Numbered from the stretch's first letter, positions 1 to 7,784 are shown. The stretch is DNA of 37,258 bases from Massilia horti (GCF_004614195.1 NZ_SPUM01000139.1:1-37258); one strand, 5' to 3'. Translations and numbers: made by a program. The notes: a model not told the origin generated them from the sequence alone.

Positions 1-45
1 CCCCATATTCTTTCATGCGCCGGGGTGGCACGCTCTGCAATGACC

Positions 46-297
46 GTTAGGGTGCACGCGGCCGGCGAGGCCTGTGCGCACGCGGTCACCGTTCGCCGGC
101 TTGCGGCCTCACCACCAGCATGCGCCGTTTGCATTGCGCGCTGCAACTCAATGCACACGTACCGCGTGCGCACTGGTCCTCGGCGGCCCCGCGCCCCCTA
201 CGAAGTTCGCGAAAGATGCGTAGTGGGAGCGGCAGCCGCAAGCCCGCAAGCGGTGACCGCGTGCGCACTGGTCCTCGGCGGCCCCGCGTCCCCTACG
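46..297. repeat. Array of GTGCGCAC-type inverted repeats (locus 1)
   Basis: This stretch holds a long-form copy of the dispersed repeat (about 46-202) followed by a degenerate second unit ending at 297. The left end contains TGTGCGCACGCGGT; the right end contains ACCGCGTGCGCACTGGTCCT and closes with CCCCCTACG at 202. The same right end recurs at 251-297. It has the extended GC-rich end (GGCCGGCGAGG and its complement) seen also at 7637 and 32182. Positions 1-45 show no recognisable gene. The repeat lies just downstream of the minus-strand gene that ends at 306. Confidence 0.8.
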
Positions 298-305
298 ATT
301 TGATG

Positions 306-755
306 CTAGCGGCAAAACCGCCGGTCGTGTTCCTCGATTTCCCACTCCAGCCGGTCGGCCGCGGCATAGGTGTCCGCCGCCACGCGGTTCAGATGCGTGA
401 TCGACGCATCCAGCCGGGGCCCTGTGCGCCCCCGGCATTCCTTGACATACCATTGCGCCAGGTCGCGCCGGATGCCGTTCAGGTCGTCCTTCAACTCGCC
501 AAGCATGCGGCGCAGGCTGCGGTCGGCATCGACCGCGCCATCCGCGCGTCCGGACAGCAGGTGCGCCGACAGCGCGCCGATCTTGCGCTGCATTCCCATG
601 AGCCGGCGCGACAGCGCGTCGATGCGGCGCGCGCAGCGCAGCTCGACGAACAGCGCCGATGGCGACAGCCTGCGCCGCCATAAGATCAGTGTCTTCGAGC
701 TCCGTAGCGAATGCAAGGTTGCGGCAACGATCTGCTTGATGGTTGCTGTCAGCAT
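306..755 (-). CDS. Hypothetical helical protein, 149 aa
   Basis: I do not recognise this family. The 149-residue product is Arg/Ala/Leu-rich, has no clear signal peptide or membrane segment, and reads as a run of amphipathic helices (for example around SLRRMLGELKDDLNGIRRDL, residues 79-98), so a small helical or coiled-coil fold is likely. The start at 755 has only a weak Shine-Dalgarno (GGGT); an internal start at the MGMQRKIG methionine is possible. The stop codon lies nine bases from the repeat array that ends at 297. The gene is separated by a 165-base gap from cbiX, so it is probably its own transcription unit. Longer overlapping frames on both strands have unnatural, low-complexity Arg/Pro composition, which is why this frame was chosen. 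Confidence 0.6.
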   Translation of the reverse strand: MLTATIKQIVAATLHSLRSSKTLILWRRRLSPSALFVELRCARRIDALSRRLMGMQRKIGALSAHLLSGRADGAVDADRSLRRMLGELKDDLNGIRRDLAQWYVKECRGRTGPRLDASITHLNRVAADTYAAADRLEWEIEEHDRRFCR

Positions 756-920
756 GGCATGAACCCGTCGAAAGTGTGAGGGGGATTGGCGCCATCAACT
801 TCGCCGCGCCTGGGCTGCAAGCAGTGTGGGGGCGATCCCCTACCCTGTCAAACGTCCTTGCGGTACGCGGCCATGATGCCGGACAAGGCAACTGCAGATT
901 TCACGTTAAGAGGTGCATCC

Positions 921-1316
921 TCATGCAGAACCGGCAAGCTTGGCCTCTCGGTCGAGCGCGTTCACACAGTAATCGGCCATCGCTGCGAGCACCTGCGGGT
1001 CTTCGCCGACCGCGCCGGCCACCTTGATATTCAAGTCGGGATGCGCGGCACGCAGGCCATCGATCAGCGCGGGCAGGTCGCGCAGCAGGTGGCCGCCCTG
1101 ACCGAGGAACACCGGCACCACGGTCACATCCAGCACGCCGGCCGCCGCCAGCGCCGCCACGTGCTGCGGCAGGCGCGGCTCCATCAGTTCGAGAAAGGCG
1201 AGCGATACCGCGCACTCTGGCAGGCGGCCCTGGGTCAGGTCGCGCAGGCGCTCGAATGGCGCGGCCCAGCTGCTTGCGCGGGCGCCGTGCGCGAACAGGA
1301 CCAGCGCGCGCTTCAT
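921..1316 (-). CDS. cbiX: CbiX/SirB-type sirohydrochlorin chelatase, 131 aa
   Basis: The product is a single-domain class II chelatase of the CbiX family, which inserts Co2+ or Fe2+ into sirohydrochlorin on the way to cobalamin or siroheme. The hallmark AHGAR segment places His10 near the N-terminus, and PVFLGQGGHLLRDL places His76 in the second metal-binding position. At 131 residues it matches the short CbiX form, which is expected to act as a dimer, rather than the double-length CbiK/SirB form. The start at 1316 is chosen because its ATG overlaps the lptG stop (TGATG), implying translational coupling; a start seven codons upstream would run into lptG. It is the last gene of the lptF-lptG-cbiX unit. 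Metal specificity cannot be read from the sequence. Confidence 0.88.
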   Translation of the reverse strand: MKRALVLFAHGARASSWAAPFERLRDLTQGRLPECAVSLAFLELMEPRLPQHVAALAAAGVLDVTVVPVFLGQGGHLLRDLPALIDGLRAAHPDLNIKVAGAVGEDPQVLAAMADYCVNALDREAKLAGSA

Positions 1317-2500
1317 CAATGTCGCTCCACCCACCATAGCGCACCTAGCGCCAATAGCAGGAACAGCACGCTGGGCGCAACGGCGGTCATGAACGCCGGC
1401 CAGGTCGAGAGCATCCCGAGGTGCGAGAACAGCGAGTTAATCAGCAAGAAGCTCACGCCGATCATGATGCCGATGAAGATCTTCAGGCTGACCCCGCCGC
1501 TCCTCGTGTGCAGGTAGCCGAACGGCAGCGCCAGCGCCATCAGCACGAAAATCGCCAGCGGGTCGACGATCTTCTTCCAGAACGCGATCTTGAAGCGTTC
1601 GGTCTCCTGGCGGTTCTCGGCCAGGTGGCGCGTGTAGACCGCCAGTTCGTTGGCGGACATGCGCTCCGGGTCGGAACGCGAGACCGACAGGATCTTGGGC
1701 GTGATCTCCGACACCAGGTCCATCGTCTCCAGCTTGCGGGTGGCCACCGACGCCGTCTCCTGGCCGAAGGTGCTCTGGATGGTTGTCCCGGCCGGCAGCG
1801 GCGCGCCCGGGTCCGGCAGTACGCGGCTGTTCTGGAACAGCGTCTCGGTCACGTCCTGCAGGCGCCAGATGTTATTGCCGCTGAAGGTCGCGCTGGCCGC
1901 CGTGATGAGCGAGCGCATGCGCATGCTGGTGTCGAACTCGTACAGCTTCAGGTCGACCAGCTGGCCATCCGGGCGAATCTGGCGGGCGTTGAAAAAGCGC
2001 GAGCCGATTGCCGGGCCGCGCACGCCATCCGCATGCACGATGTCCTTGGTCCACATCCCCGAGCGGAATTCGGCCGACACGGTCGAGCCTTTGGCCGCCA
2101 GGCGCAGGCGCTCGGCCAGCGGTGCGACCCGCGGCGTGATCAGTTCGCCGAACAAGAAGGTGATCGCCACGAACACGATGCCGATCTTGAACAGCATGCC
2201 GGCCGCCATCCCGGTCGTCATCGACGACACCCGCATGATGGTGAATTCCGAACTCTGTGCGAATTGCGCCATGGTGTAGATGGTGCCAATCAGGGCTGCA
2301 ACCGGCATGACTTCATACACGTGGCCGGGCACCTGCAGCAGCACGTACACGAGCGCGTGCTGCATCATGTAGCCGCCCTTGCCCACCGACGGCAGTTCGC
2401 TGGTCAGGTCCATGAACGAAATCAGGGCGAGTAACGCGACCGCCACGAAGGCCACTGCCTGCGTGATGTTGACGAAAAAATAGCGCTGCAGGATCTTCAT
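1316..2500 (-). CDS. lptG: LPS export permease LptG, 394 aa
   Basis: LptG is one of the two inner-membrane permeases of the LptB2FGC transporter that extracts lipopolysaccharide from the inner membrane and passes it towards LptA. The protein has the family layout: three N-terminal membrane segments (about residues 10-30, 50-78, 100-122), a periplasmic beta-jellyroll (about 125-300) and three C-terminal segments (about 308-390). The MKILQRYFF start and the DLTSELPSVGKGGY segment after the first helix are typical. The ATG at 2500 overlaps the lptF stop (ATGA), which decides the start over a longer reading that lacks family similarity. The length is slightly above the usual 355-360 residues, mainly in the periplasmic part. 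It is co-transcribed with lptF upstream and cbiX downstream. Confidence 0.95.
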   Translation of the reverse strand: MKILQRYFFVNITQAVAFVAVALLALISFMDLTSELPSVGKGGYMMQHALVYVLLQVPGHVYEVMPVAALIGTIYTMAQFAQSSEFTIMRVSSMTTGMAAGMLFKIGIVFVAITFLFGELITPRVAPLAERLRLAAKGSTVSAEFRSGMWTKDIVHADGVRGPAIGSRFFNARQIRPDGQLVDLKLYEFDTSMRMRSLITAASATFSGNNIWRLQDVTETLFQNSRVLPDPGAPLPAGTTIQSTFGQETASVATRKLETMDLVSEITPKILSVSRSDPERMSANELAVYTRHLAENRQETERFKIAFWKKIVDPLAIFVLMALALPFGYLHTRSGGVSLKIFIGIMIGVSFLLINSLFSHLGMLSTWPAFMTAVAPSVLFLLLALGALWWVERH

Positions 2501-3642
2501 TTCACCGCCTTTGTGCTTTCCGCGCGCAGCATCCGGCGGCGCTTCCAGGCATTGATCAGGGCCAGCGGGTGATAGCGATGGTTCACGTTCAGGCGCCACG
2601 CGAACAGCGCCGCGACCATCAGGAAGACCGCCAGGTGCAGTGGCCACCAGGCCAGGCCGAATGCAACTTGGCCCTGCTTGACGCTGGTCTCGGTCACCCT
2701 GGACAGGTTGAGGTAGGTGAAAAAGATCAGCAGCGCGAGGATCAGGTTGGCCGAACTGCCGGCGCGCGGATTGACGAAGCCGAGCGGAATGGCCAACAGC
2801 AGCAGCACCACCGCCATCAGCGGCGCCGAAATCCGGTACAGCAACTCGGCCTTGGTGGCATGGTTGGGCACTGCGACCAGCGCAGCGGTGCTCATCGTTT
2901 CGACCCGCAGCTCGGTGCCGGAGACCGGCACCTTGGTCGCCACGCGCATGCTGTAGCGCTCAAACTCCATCGAGCGGAAATCGGCGTGGCCGGGCACACC
3001 CTCGTAGCGGCGGCCGTTTTTAAGCACCAGGAACTGGCCACCCTTGCCGTCAGGCTCGATTACCCCTTCTTTCGCGACCACGATCGAGTTCTTGCCATTC
3101 TCGATGCTGTTGACGAAAACGTTCTGCACCACGGTGTTGGTCTCGCCGCCCGCGCCTTCGACGAAGAATACGCGGTTGCTCGATGCCGACTCGCGGAACT
3201 GCCCGGGCGCGACGCGTTTCAGATCCTCGCGCTTTTCGAAGCGGGTCATGAATTCGTCCTTTTTCATCTGGGCCCACGGGGTCGCGACGAACGACAGAGC
3301 GCCCACCAGCACCACCAGCGGCAGTCCGAACGTCAGCACCGGCCGCACCCAGCGCAGCAGCGACTGGCCGGTCGCGAACCAGACGACCATTTCCGAATCG
3401 CGGTAGCTGCGGGTGACCACCATTAATACCGAAATAAAGCTGGTGAGTATGAGGATTGTTGGCAGATAATTCAAAACCTGAAAAGCAATCAACGCGAGCA
3501 CGTCGCTGGAGGCGACCTGGCCGCCGGCAGCCTTGCCCAGGATCGCGATCAAGGTCCAGGTAGTCAGGATTGAAAACAGCACCGTGAAGGTTGCGCCGGC
3601 CGCGCTGGCCAATTCACGATGCAGGGCGCGTTGAAAAATCAT
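2497..3642 (-). CDS. lptF: LPS export permease LptF, 381 aa
   Basis: LptF pairs with LptG in the inner-membrane LPS extraction complex LptB2FG. The sequence opens with MIFQRALHRELA, followed by hydrophobic helices near residues 15-35, 55-78 and 100-125, a periplasmic jellyroll domain from about 130 to 265, and three C-terminal helices from about 268 to 350. The motif IPLGFVNPRAGSSANL in the fourth helix/loop is characteristic of the family. The gene starts 59 bases from divergent pepA, an arrangement common in betaproteobacteria. No Shine-Dalgarno precedes the ATG; instead a TATAAC -10 hexamer ends six bases before it, so the message may be leaderless. It overlaps lptG by four bases. Confidence 0.95.
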   Translation of the reverse strand: MIFQRALHRELASAAGATFTVLFSILTTWTLIAILGKAAGGQVASSDVLALIAFQVLNYLPTILILTSFISVLMVVTRSYRDSEMVVWFATGQSLLRWVRPVLTFGLPLVVLVGALSFVATPWAQMKKDEFMTRFEKREDLKRVAPGQFRESASSNRVFFVEGAGGETNTVVQNVFVNSIENGKNSIVVAKEGVIEPDGKGGQFLVLKNGRRYEGVPGHADFRSMEFERYSMRVATKVPVSGTELRVETMSTAALVAVPNHATKAELLYRISAPLMAVVLLLLAIPLGFVNPRAGSSANLILALLIFFTYLNLSRVTETSVKQGQVAFGLAWWPLHLAVFLMVAALFAWRLNVNHRYHPLALINAWKRRRMLRAESTKAVK

Positions 3643-3648
3643 TCGATA

Positions 3649-3654
3649 GTTATA
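3649..3654 (-). promoter_or_regulatory. Candidate -10 element of lptF
   Basis: On the minus strand TATAAC ends six bases before the lptF ATG, which would place transcription initiation at or next to the A of the start codon. No convincing -35 box is visible and there is no Shine-Dalgarno, so a leaderless transcript is inferred. Confidence 0.4.
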
Positions 3655-3656
3655 AT
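3651..3656 (+). promoter_or_regulatory. Candidate -10 element of pepA
   Basis: A perfect TATAAT lies 44 bases upstream of the pepA ATG and would give a leader of about 38 nt carrying the GGAG ribosome site at 3691. It overlaps the lptF -10 on the other strand, so the two divergent promoters would compete. A matching -35 is not clear. Confidence 0.45.
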
Positions 3657-3700
3657 TGCAGGTTAAGCAGTGCGCGTTTCAAACACCAACGGAGAATTCA

Positions 3701-5197
3701 ATGGACTTTAGCATAAAAGCATTCGACACAAAAAACACCCTGGCTGCGGCAAAAGCCGGCTGTGTCGCAGTGGCGGTGTTCGAAAACAAGAAATTGTCGG
3801 CGGCGGCCAAAGCCCTCGATCAACACGGTGAAATCAGCGCCGCGCTCAAGTCCGGCGACATCACCGGCAAAGCCGGCTCCACCTTGCTGCTGCGCGGCGC
3901 GAACGGCGCGAGCGTGCAACGCGTGCTGCTGGTCGGCATGGGCGATGACGAAGCGGTCAGCGAAAAGAATTTCGCGGCCGGCGTCAATGCCGCGCTCAAG
4001 GCCTTCGCATCGCTTGGCTGTGCAGACGCCATTATCGCATTCCCGGTGGCAGAGGTAAAAGAGCGCGATCTGGCCTGGGCCGTGCGCACCATCGTCATCG
4101 CCGCCAACGAAGCCCAATTCCGTACTGACTCCCAAAAGAGCAAGAAGGACACCGAACAGCGCGGCGTGCGCAAGCTGGCCATCGCCGTGCCGGCGGCCAC
4201 CCCGCAGGTCAAGGCAGTGCTGGCGCAGTCGATCGCGATTGCGGGCGGCATGGACCTGACCAAGGAACTGGGCAACCTGTCGCCGAACGTATGCACCCCG
4301 ACCTACCTGGCTAACGTGGCCAAGAAGCTGGCGACCGACTACGGCTTCGACGTCGAAGTCCTGGAACGCAAGCAGCTCGAAGCGCTCAAGATGGGCAGCT
4401 TCCTGGCGGTGGCCAAGGGCAGCGAAGAGCCGCCGAAGTTCATCGTGCTCAAGCATAACGGCGGCAAGCAGAAGGATGCGCCGGTGGTCCTGGTGGGCAA
4501 AGGCATCACCTTCGACAGCGGCGGCATCTCGATCAAGCCGGGTCCGCAAATGGACGAGATGAAGTACGACATGTGCGGCGCCGGCTCGGTGCTGGGCACC
4601 TTCCGCGCGATCGGCGAGATGGGCCTGAAGCTCAACGTCGTGGGCATCATCCCGACCTGCGAAAACCTGCCGTCGGGCCGCGCCACCAAGCCGGGCGACA
4701 TCGTCACCGCGATGAACGGCACCACGATCGAGATCCTCAACACCGACGCCGAAGGCCGCCTGATCCTGTGCGACGCGCTGACCTATGCCGAGCGCTTCAA
4801 GCCGGCGGCGGTGGTGGACATCGCGACCCTGACCGGCGCCTGCATCATCGCGCTGGGCCACCACAATTCGGGCCTGTTCACCCGTCACGACGATGCGCAT
4901 GACCAGCTGGCCGACGAGCTGCTGGCGGCCGGCAAAGAGGCCAGCGACACCGCATGGCGGCTGCCGATCGGCGAAGCGTACAACGATCAGCTCAAGTCGA
5001 ACTTTGCCGACCTGGCCAATATTGGTACGCCGGGTGGCGCCTCGATCACTGCGGCGTGCTTCCTGGAGAACTTCACCCGCAAGTACACCTGGGCGCACCT
5101 GGACATCGCCGGCACGGCGTGGAAGAGCGGCGCGCAGAAAGGCGCAACCGGCCGTCCGGTGCCGCTGCTGGCGACGTTCCTGCTCAATCGCGTATAA
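3701..5197 (+). CDS. pepA: Leucyl aminopeptidase PepA, 498 aa
   Basis: PepA is a cytosolic M17 metallo-aminopeptidase that removes N-terminal residues, preferably Leu, from peptides; in enterobacteria it also binds DNA in recombination and regulation. The C-terminal catalytic domain is complete: metal ligands Lys267 and Asp272 (in VGKGITFDSGG), Asp290, and Asp349/Glu351 in the signature NTDAEGRL at 347-354, with the catalytic Arg353. The N-terminal macro-like domain spans about residues 1-165. The start at 3701 is preceded by GGAG at 3691 with good spacing; an upstream extension would lack family similarity. The length is normal for the family. Transcription is divergent from lptF. The holC gene that often follows pepA in related genera is not present downstream. 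Confidence 0.96.
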   Translation: MDFSIKAFDTKNTLAAAKAGCVAVAVFENKKLSAAAKALDQHGEISAALKSGDITGKAGSTLLLRGANGASVQRVLLVGMGDDEAVSEKNFAAGVNAALKAFASLGCADAIIAFPVAEVKERDLAWAVRTIVIAANEAQFRTDSQKSKKDTEQRGVRKLAIAVPAATPQVKAVLAQSIAIAGGMDLTKELGNLSPNVCTPTYLANVAKKLATDYGFDVEVLERKQLEALKMGSFLAVAKGSEEPPKFIVLKHNGGKQKDAPVVLVGKGITFDSGGISIKPGPQMDEMKYDMCGAGSVLGTFRAIGEMGLKLNVVGIIPTCENLPSGRATKPGDIVTAMNGTTIEILNTDAEGRLILCDALTYAERFKPAAVVDIATLTGACIIALGHHNSGLFTRHDDAHDQLADELLAAGKEASDTAWRLPIGEAYNDQLKSNFADLANIGTPGGASITAACFLENFTRKYTWAHLDIAGTAWKSGAQKGATGRPVPLLATFLLNRV

Positions 5198-5238
5198 GCT
5201 GGCACGTGCGCACGCGGATCGCGAAGCTGGCGTAGAGG

Positions 5239-5342
5239 CGTAGGGTGCGCACCTGTGCGCACGCGGTACGTATGCATGCCGGCGCCAACGGCATTCAACC
5301 GTACAGCGTGCGCACAGGTATCGGCGGCCCCGCGCACCCTAC
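5239..5342. repeat. Dispersed inverted-repeat element (locus 2)
   Basis: This 104-bp element starts GTAGGGTGCGCACC and ends GCGCACCCTAC, with GTGCGCACGCGGTAC inside the left arm and GTACAGCGTGCGCAC inside the right arm. The core contains GGCGCCAACGGCATTCAACC. The right end is a hybrid of the short and extended end types (TCGGCGGCCCCGCGC). It lies between the convergent 3' ends of pepA and the lipoprotein gene. Confidence 0.88.
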
Positions 5343-5364
5343 AGCTGGCGACTGCGCCCGTCGC

Positions 5365-5805
5365 TTAAAAGACCCGGTTGTCGAGCGCCCCGACCTGCTC
5401 GGGCGCTGGGGGCCTTTTCATGATCACGGTCAGCGTCGCCGGATACGCAAACCCTGCCCCGGTGCGCCAGTCGACCAGGTAGCCCAACCCGCCGCTGACC
5501 ACCAGGTTCCCGATCAGCTTGCCCGTACTGAATCGCGAGTCGACCAGCTCGCGCGAGCTGCCCACGCCCTGGCGCGCGCAGTCCACGGTCAGCGCAGTGC
5601 TGCTCCTGACGATCGTCACCCGCCCGGGCGCGACGACAAACCAGCGGCCGGCATCGTTTGCCAGCACGCAGCCGATCCCCGCGACTTCGCGGTTGTCCAG
5701 AATCGTGTGCAGTTCGACCAGCTGCTCGCTGGAGTCAAGCAGTGTCGCGCAGCCGCCCAAGGCGGCCGCCAGCCCTGCCAACAGAAAGGTGCCGAAACGT
5801 GCCAT
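5365..5805 (-). CDS. Small outer-membrane-type lipoprotein, 146 aa
   Basis: The protein starts MARFGTFLLAGLAAALGGC, a lipoprotein signal peptide with lipobox LGGC and the acylated Cys at residue 19. Ala follows at +2, so Lol sorting to the outer membrane is expected. The mature part (about 128 residues) contains beta-type segments such as GRWFVVAPGRVTIVRS and a Gly-rich hydrophobic stretch, LIGNLVVSGGLGYLVDW (about residues 104-120), followed by an aromatic TGAGFAYP turn. That C-terminal arrangement resembles lipoproteins with a short glycine-zipper-like segment, but I cannot assign a family. The start at 5805 is chosen for its GGTGGAG ribosome site and because it gives a proper signal peptide. 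It converges on pepA with a repeat element between them. Confidence 0.75.
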   Translation of the reverse strand: MARFGTFLLAGLAAALGGCATLLDSSEQLVELHTILDNREVAGIGCVLANDAGRWFVVAPGRVTIVRSSTALTVDCARQGVGSSRELVDSRFSTGKLIGNLVVSGGLGYLVDWRTGAGFAYPATLTVIMKRPPAPEQVGALDNRVF

Positions 5806-5877
5806 TGCTCCACCCGAAAATGCGTCCATACCTGTTTACGGCAGGCGGGGTGGATTCATGAGCCTCAGAATCGGTAA

Positions 5878-6066
5878 TCAGGAGAGCGGCGCGAAGCGCG
5901 GCACCAGCTTGCCGTCGACTTCGACCTGCTCGAAAAACACGGCCTTGGGGCGGACCCACACGGATCCGTCCGCCGCGCGATAGACGATCATAGGCGCGTG
6001 GTCCGCTTCGAGCGTGGCTTCGCACACCAGCTCGTACAGACCACCCTTGTAGTGGCGAAACTGCAT
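5878..6066 (-). CDS. DUF1653 domain protein, 62 aa
   Basis: This 62-residue protein is essentially one DUF1653 domain. It shows the family hallmarks: the start FRHYKGGLYELV, a central IVYRA strand and the WVRPKAVFFEQV segment, ending GKLVPRF. The fold is a small beta-rich domain of unknown function, usually cytosolic and found alone or near metabolic genes. The ATG overlaps the stop codon of the upstream gene (TGATG), so the two are probably translated together. I see no catalytic residues that would suggest a reaction. Confidence 0.85.
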   Translation of the reverse strand: MQFRHYKGGLYELVCEATLEADHAPMIVYRAADGSVWVRPKAVFFEQVEVDGKLVPRFAPLS

Positions 6067-6416
6067 CAGCCCTGGTTTTCCGCCAACGCGCCCTGTTTTT
6101 TCTTCAGGCTCTGGATGACCTTGATCACGCCTTCGATCCCGGTACCTTCATCCAGCTCGCTGAACGCATCGAGCAATTCGTTCAGCACGCGGTTGCGCAC
6201 GGCCGCCTCGTCGGCGCCCAGCGGCGCTTGCGGCGCCGGCTGGCTGTCGGACTTGGCCTGCTGCTGGGCCAGTGCCTGCGCGCCGTGCGTCAGGGCGGCT
6301 TGCCAGATCAGCCAACGGCGCTGGGTTTCATACACCAGGTACTCGTCCGGCTTGTCCTCACGGCGGCGGGTGATATGGCCATCGCGTTGGGCCCACGCTT
6401 CGAATGCACTGCGCAT
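6066..6416 (-). CDS. Hypothetical protein with phage-like FEAW...W..WQAA motif, 116 aa
   Basis: No function can be assigned. Residues 1-45 carry the spaced pattern FEAWAQRDG ... Y..YETQRRWLIWQAAL, which resembles a short motif (FEAW, an aromatic, then WxxWQAA) common in small phage and phage-derived hypothetical proteins. The rest is a Gln/Ala/Pro linker (about 52-68) followed by a helical C-terminal segment, AAVRNRVLNELLDAFSELDE, and a lysine-rich end. The gene is the first of a coupled pair with the DUF1653 gene. Its upstream region is the AT-rich gap, which should hold its promoter. The phage resemblance is a pattern impression only. Confidence 0.65.
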   Translation of the reverse strand: MRSAFEAWAQRDGHITRRREDKPDEYLVYETQRRWLIWQAALTHGAQALAQQQAKSDSQPAPQAPLGADEAAVRNRVLNELLDAFSELDEGTGIEGVIKVIQSLKKKQGALAENQG

Positions 6417-6861
6417 CTCTGTCCTTTAAAAATCTGTGTGCAGAATTTCTTACTGTCCAGCACTATATTTCCAGGTAGCACCACTCTACCGGGCACCGTC
6501 TCTCTCGGCAACAACATCGTCTCGCGAAATGATGGCAGCGCCCAGAAATCATAGCTTCTACACAACACTGTTAAATGGTACACCTGACATTATAAGAATG
6601 CAATTTTATATTCCCTATCAGTAACAATAGGGAATTGTAAAACACTGCGCCGCATTTGTTACACTTTGCTACAGTTGACACGACAAAGAGCAATTTGACA
6701 AGTTATTTAGTATTTAAGCATCAATTTCGTGTTGTTACAATTGTATATTGAACAAAAAAAGACAATAGGCAAGTTTTTTGTCCTGTTGCATGATTTGCGC
6801 GCAACGTTGATACTTCGCCTGCCCGGCGGCAGAAGGCTGCCGCATCACCCACAGACCCAAC
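6417..6861. other. AT-rich intergenic gap with no gene
   Basis: This 445-base region is much more AT-rich than its surroundings. It contains a perfect inverted repeat (6610-6635) and the motif TTGTTAC three times (6656 and 6732 on the plus strand, and about 6622-6628 on the minus strand). Two TTGACA hexamers occur at 6675 and 6695 but neither has a well-placed -10. Short open frames here lack ribosome sites and sensible composition. It must hold the promoters of xthA (plus) and of the 6416 gene (minus). Confidence 0.7.
6610..6635. repeat. Perfect inverted repeat, possible operator
   Basis: ATTCCCTAT and ATAGGGAAT form a perfect 9-bp inverted repeat with an 8-base spacer (CAGTAACA). The absence of a T-tract argues against a terminator. 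Its placement between two divergent genes suits a regulator-binding site, but the regulator is unknown. Confidence 0.6.
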
Positions 6862-7626
6862 ATGAAACTAGCAACCTGGAACGTCAACTCGCTGAAAGTC
6901 CGCCTGCCCCACCTGCTGCAATGGCTGGCGGAAAATCCTGTTGACGTGCTCTGTCTCCAAGAGACCAAGCTGACCGATGACAAGTTCCCACTGGCAGAAA
7001 TCAACGCCGCCGGCTACAACGTCGTCTTTACGGGACAAAAAACCTACAACGGGGTGGCGATCCTGTCCAGGCACCCGATCGAGGATGTGGTGAAGAACAA
7101 CCCACGGTTTGCCGACGAGCAGCAGCGCATCATTGGCGCCACGATCGAGGGAATGCGCATCATCTGCGCCTATGTGCCGAACGGCCAGATGGTCGACTCG
7201 GACAAGTACGTCTACAAGATGTCGTGGCTGACCTCGCTGCGCGAATGGCTGTGCGAGGAACTGCGCACGCACGAGCAATTGGCGATCCTGGGCGACTACA
7301 ACATTGCGCCGGAAGACCGCGACGTGCACGACCCGGTTGCATGGGCCGGCCAGATCCATTGTTCGGATGGCGAGCGCGCGGCGCTGGCCTCGCTGGTCGA
7401 ACTTGGCCTGTGCGATTCGTTCCGGCTGTTCGAGCAACCAGAGAAATCGTATAGCTGGTGGGATTACCGCCAGCTCGCGTTCCGCCGCAATCGCGGGCTG
7501 CGCATCGATCACATCCTGCTTTCGCCAAAGTTGGCCAAGCGTTGCGTGGCGTGCGTAATCGACCGCAATCCGAGGACTTGGGAACAGCCGTCGGATCATA
7601 CGCCGGTGGTGGCGACGATTGAATAG
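6862..7626 (+). CDS. xthA: Exodeoxyribonuclease III / AP endonuclease, 254 aa
   Basis: The enzyme belongs to the Xth/APE family that cleaves DNA 5' to abasic sites and removes 3' blocks during base-excision repair. All family motifs are present: MKLATWNVNSLKVR at the start (Asn7), LQETKL with the metal-binding Glu34, YNGVAILSR, LGDYNIAP with the catalytic Asp/Asn pair, and the C-terminal SDHTPV with the catalytic His. The length of 254 residues is standard for the bacterial short form. The Shine-Dalgarno is poor, but the ATG at 6862 is fixed by the motif at residues 1-9. The gene stands alone, downstream of the AT-rich gap and convergent with prpF. Confidence 0.94.
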   Translation: MKLATWNVNSLKVRLPHLLQWLAENPVDVLCLQETKLTDDKFPLAEINAAGYNVVFTGQKTYNGVAILSRHPIEDVVKNNPRFADEQQRIIGATIEGMRIICAYVPNGQMVDSDKYVYKMSWLTSLREWLCEELRTHEQLAILGDYNIAPEDRDVHDPVAWAGQIHCSDGERAALASLVELGLCDSFRLFEQPEKSYSWWDYRQLAFRRNRGLRIDHILLSPKLAKRCVACVIDRNPRTWEQPSDHTPVVATIE

Positions 7627-7636
7627 AAGCCGTCGC

Positions 7637-7784
7637 CGTAGGGTGCGCACCTGTGCGCACGCGGTCACCGCGTGCTGGCTTGCGGCACCTGCTCCACCTA
7701 CGCGGCGTTTGCGAACCGCGTGCGCACTGGTCCTCGCCGGCCGCGCGCCCCCTACGTTAGTGCGCAGGCGGTACGTGTGCATGC
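7637..7784. repeat. Dispersed inverted-repeat element (locus 3)
   Basis: A 120-bp element (7637-7756) begins CGTAGGGTGCGCACCTGTGC and ends with the extended-type end TCCTCGCCGGCCGCGCGCC followed by CCCTACG. A fragment of a further left arm, GTGCGCAGGCGGTACGTGTG, follows at 7760-7784. The left and right ends are of different subtypes, so this copy looks recombinant. It separates the convergent xthA and prpF genes. Confidence 0.85.

Noticed and set aside
46..297. Possible CRISPR-like array at the left edge
   Set aside because: Units are inverted, of unequal length, lack regular unique spacers, and the same sequence is dispersed through the window; no cas gene is present.
148..891. A 247-codon minus-strand frame over the repeat array and the hypothetical gene
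   Set aside because: Its product is Arg/Pro/Ala low-complexity and part of it is translation of the repeat; the 149-codon frame is more protein-like.
5198..6066. Search for holC downstream of pepA
   Set aside because: None of the three small genes resembles the polymerase III chi subunit; the gene is presumably elsewhere.
6436..6624. A 62-codon frame in the AT-rich gap
   Set aside because: It has no ribosome site, no recognisable composition, and crosses the inverted repeat region without conservation evidence.
6675..6716. TTGACA hexamers as xthA promoters
   Set aside because: Neither copy has a -10 match at 16-18 base spacing, so I did not annotate a promoter.
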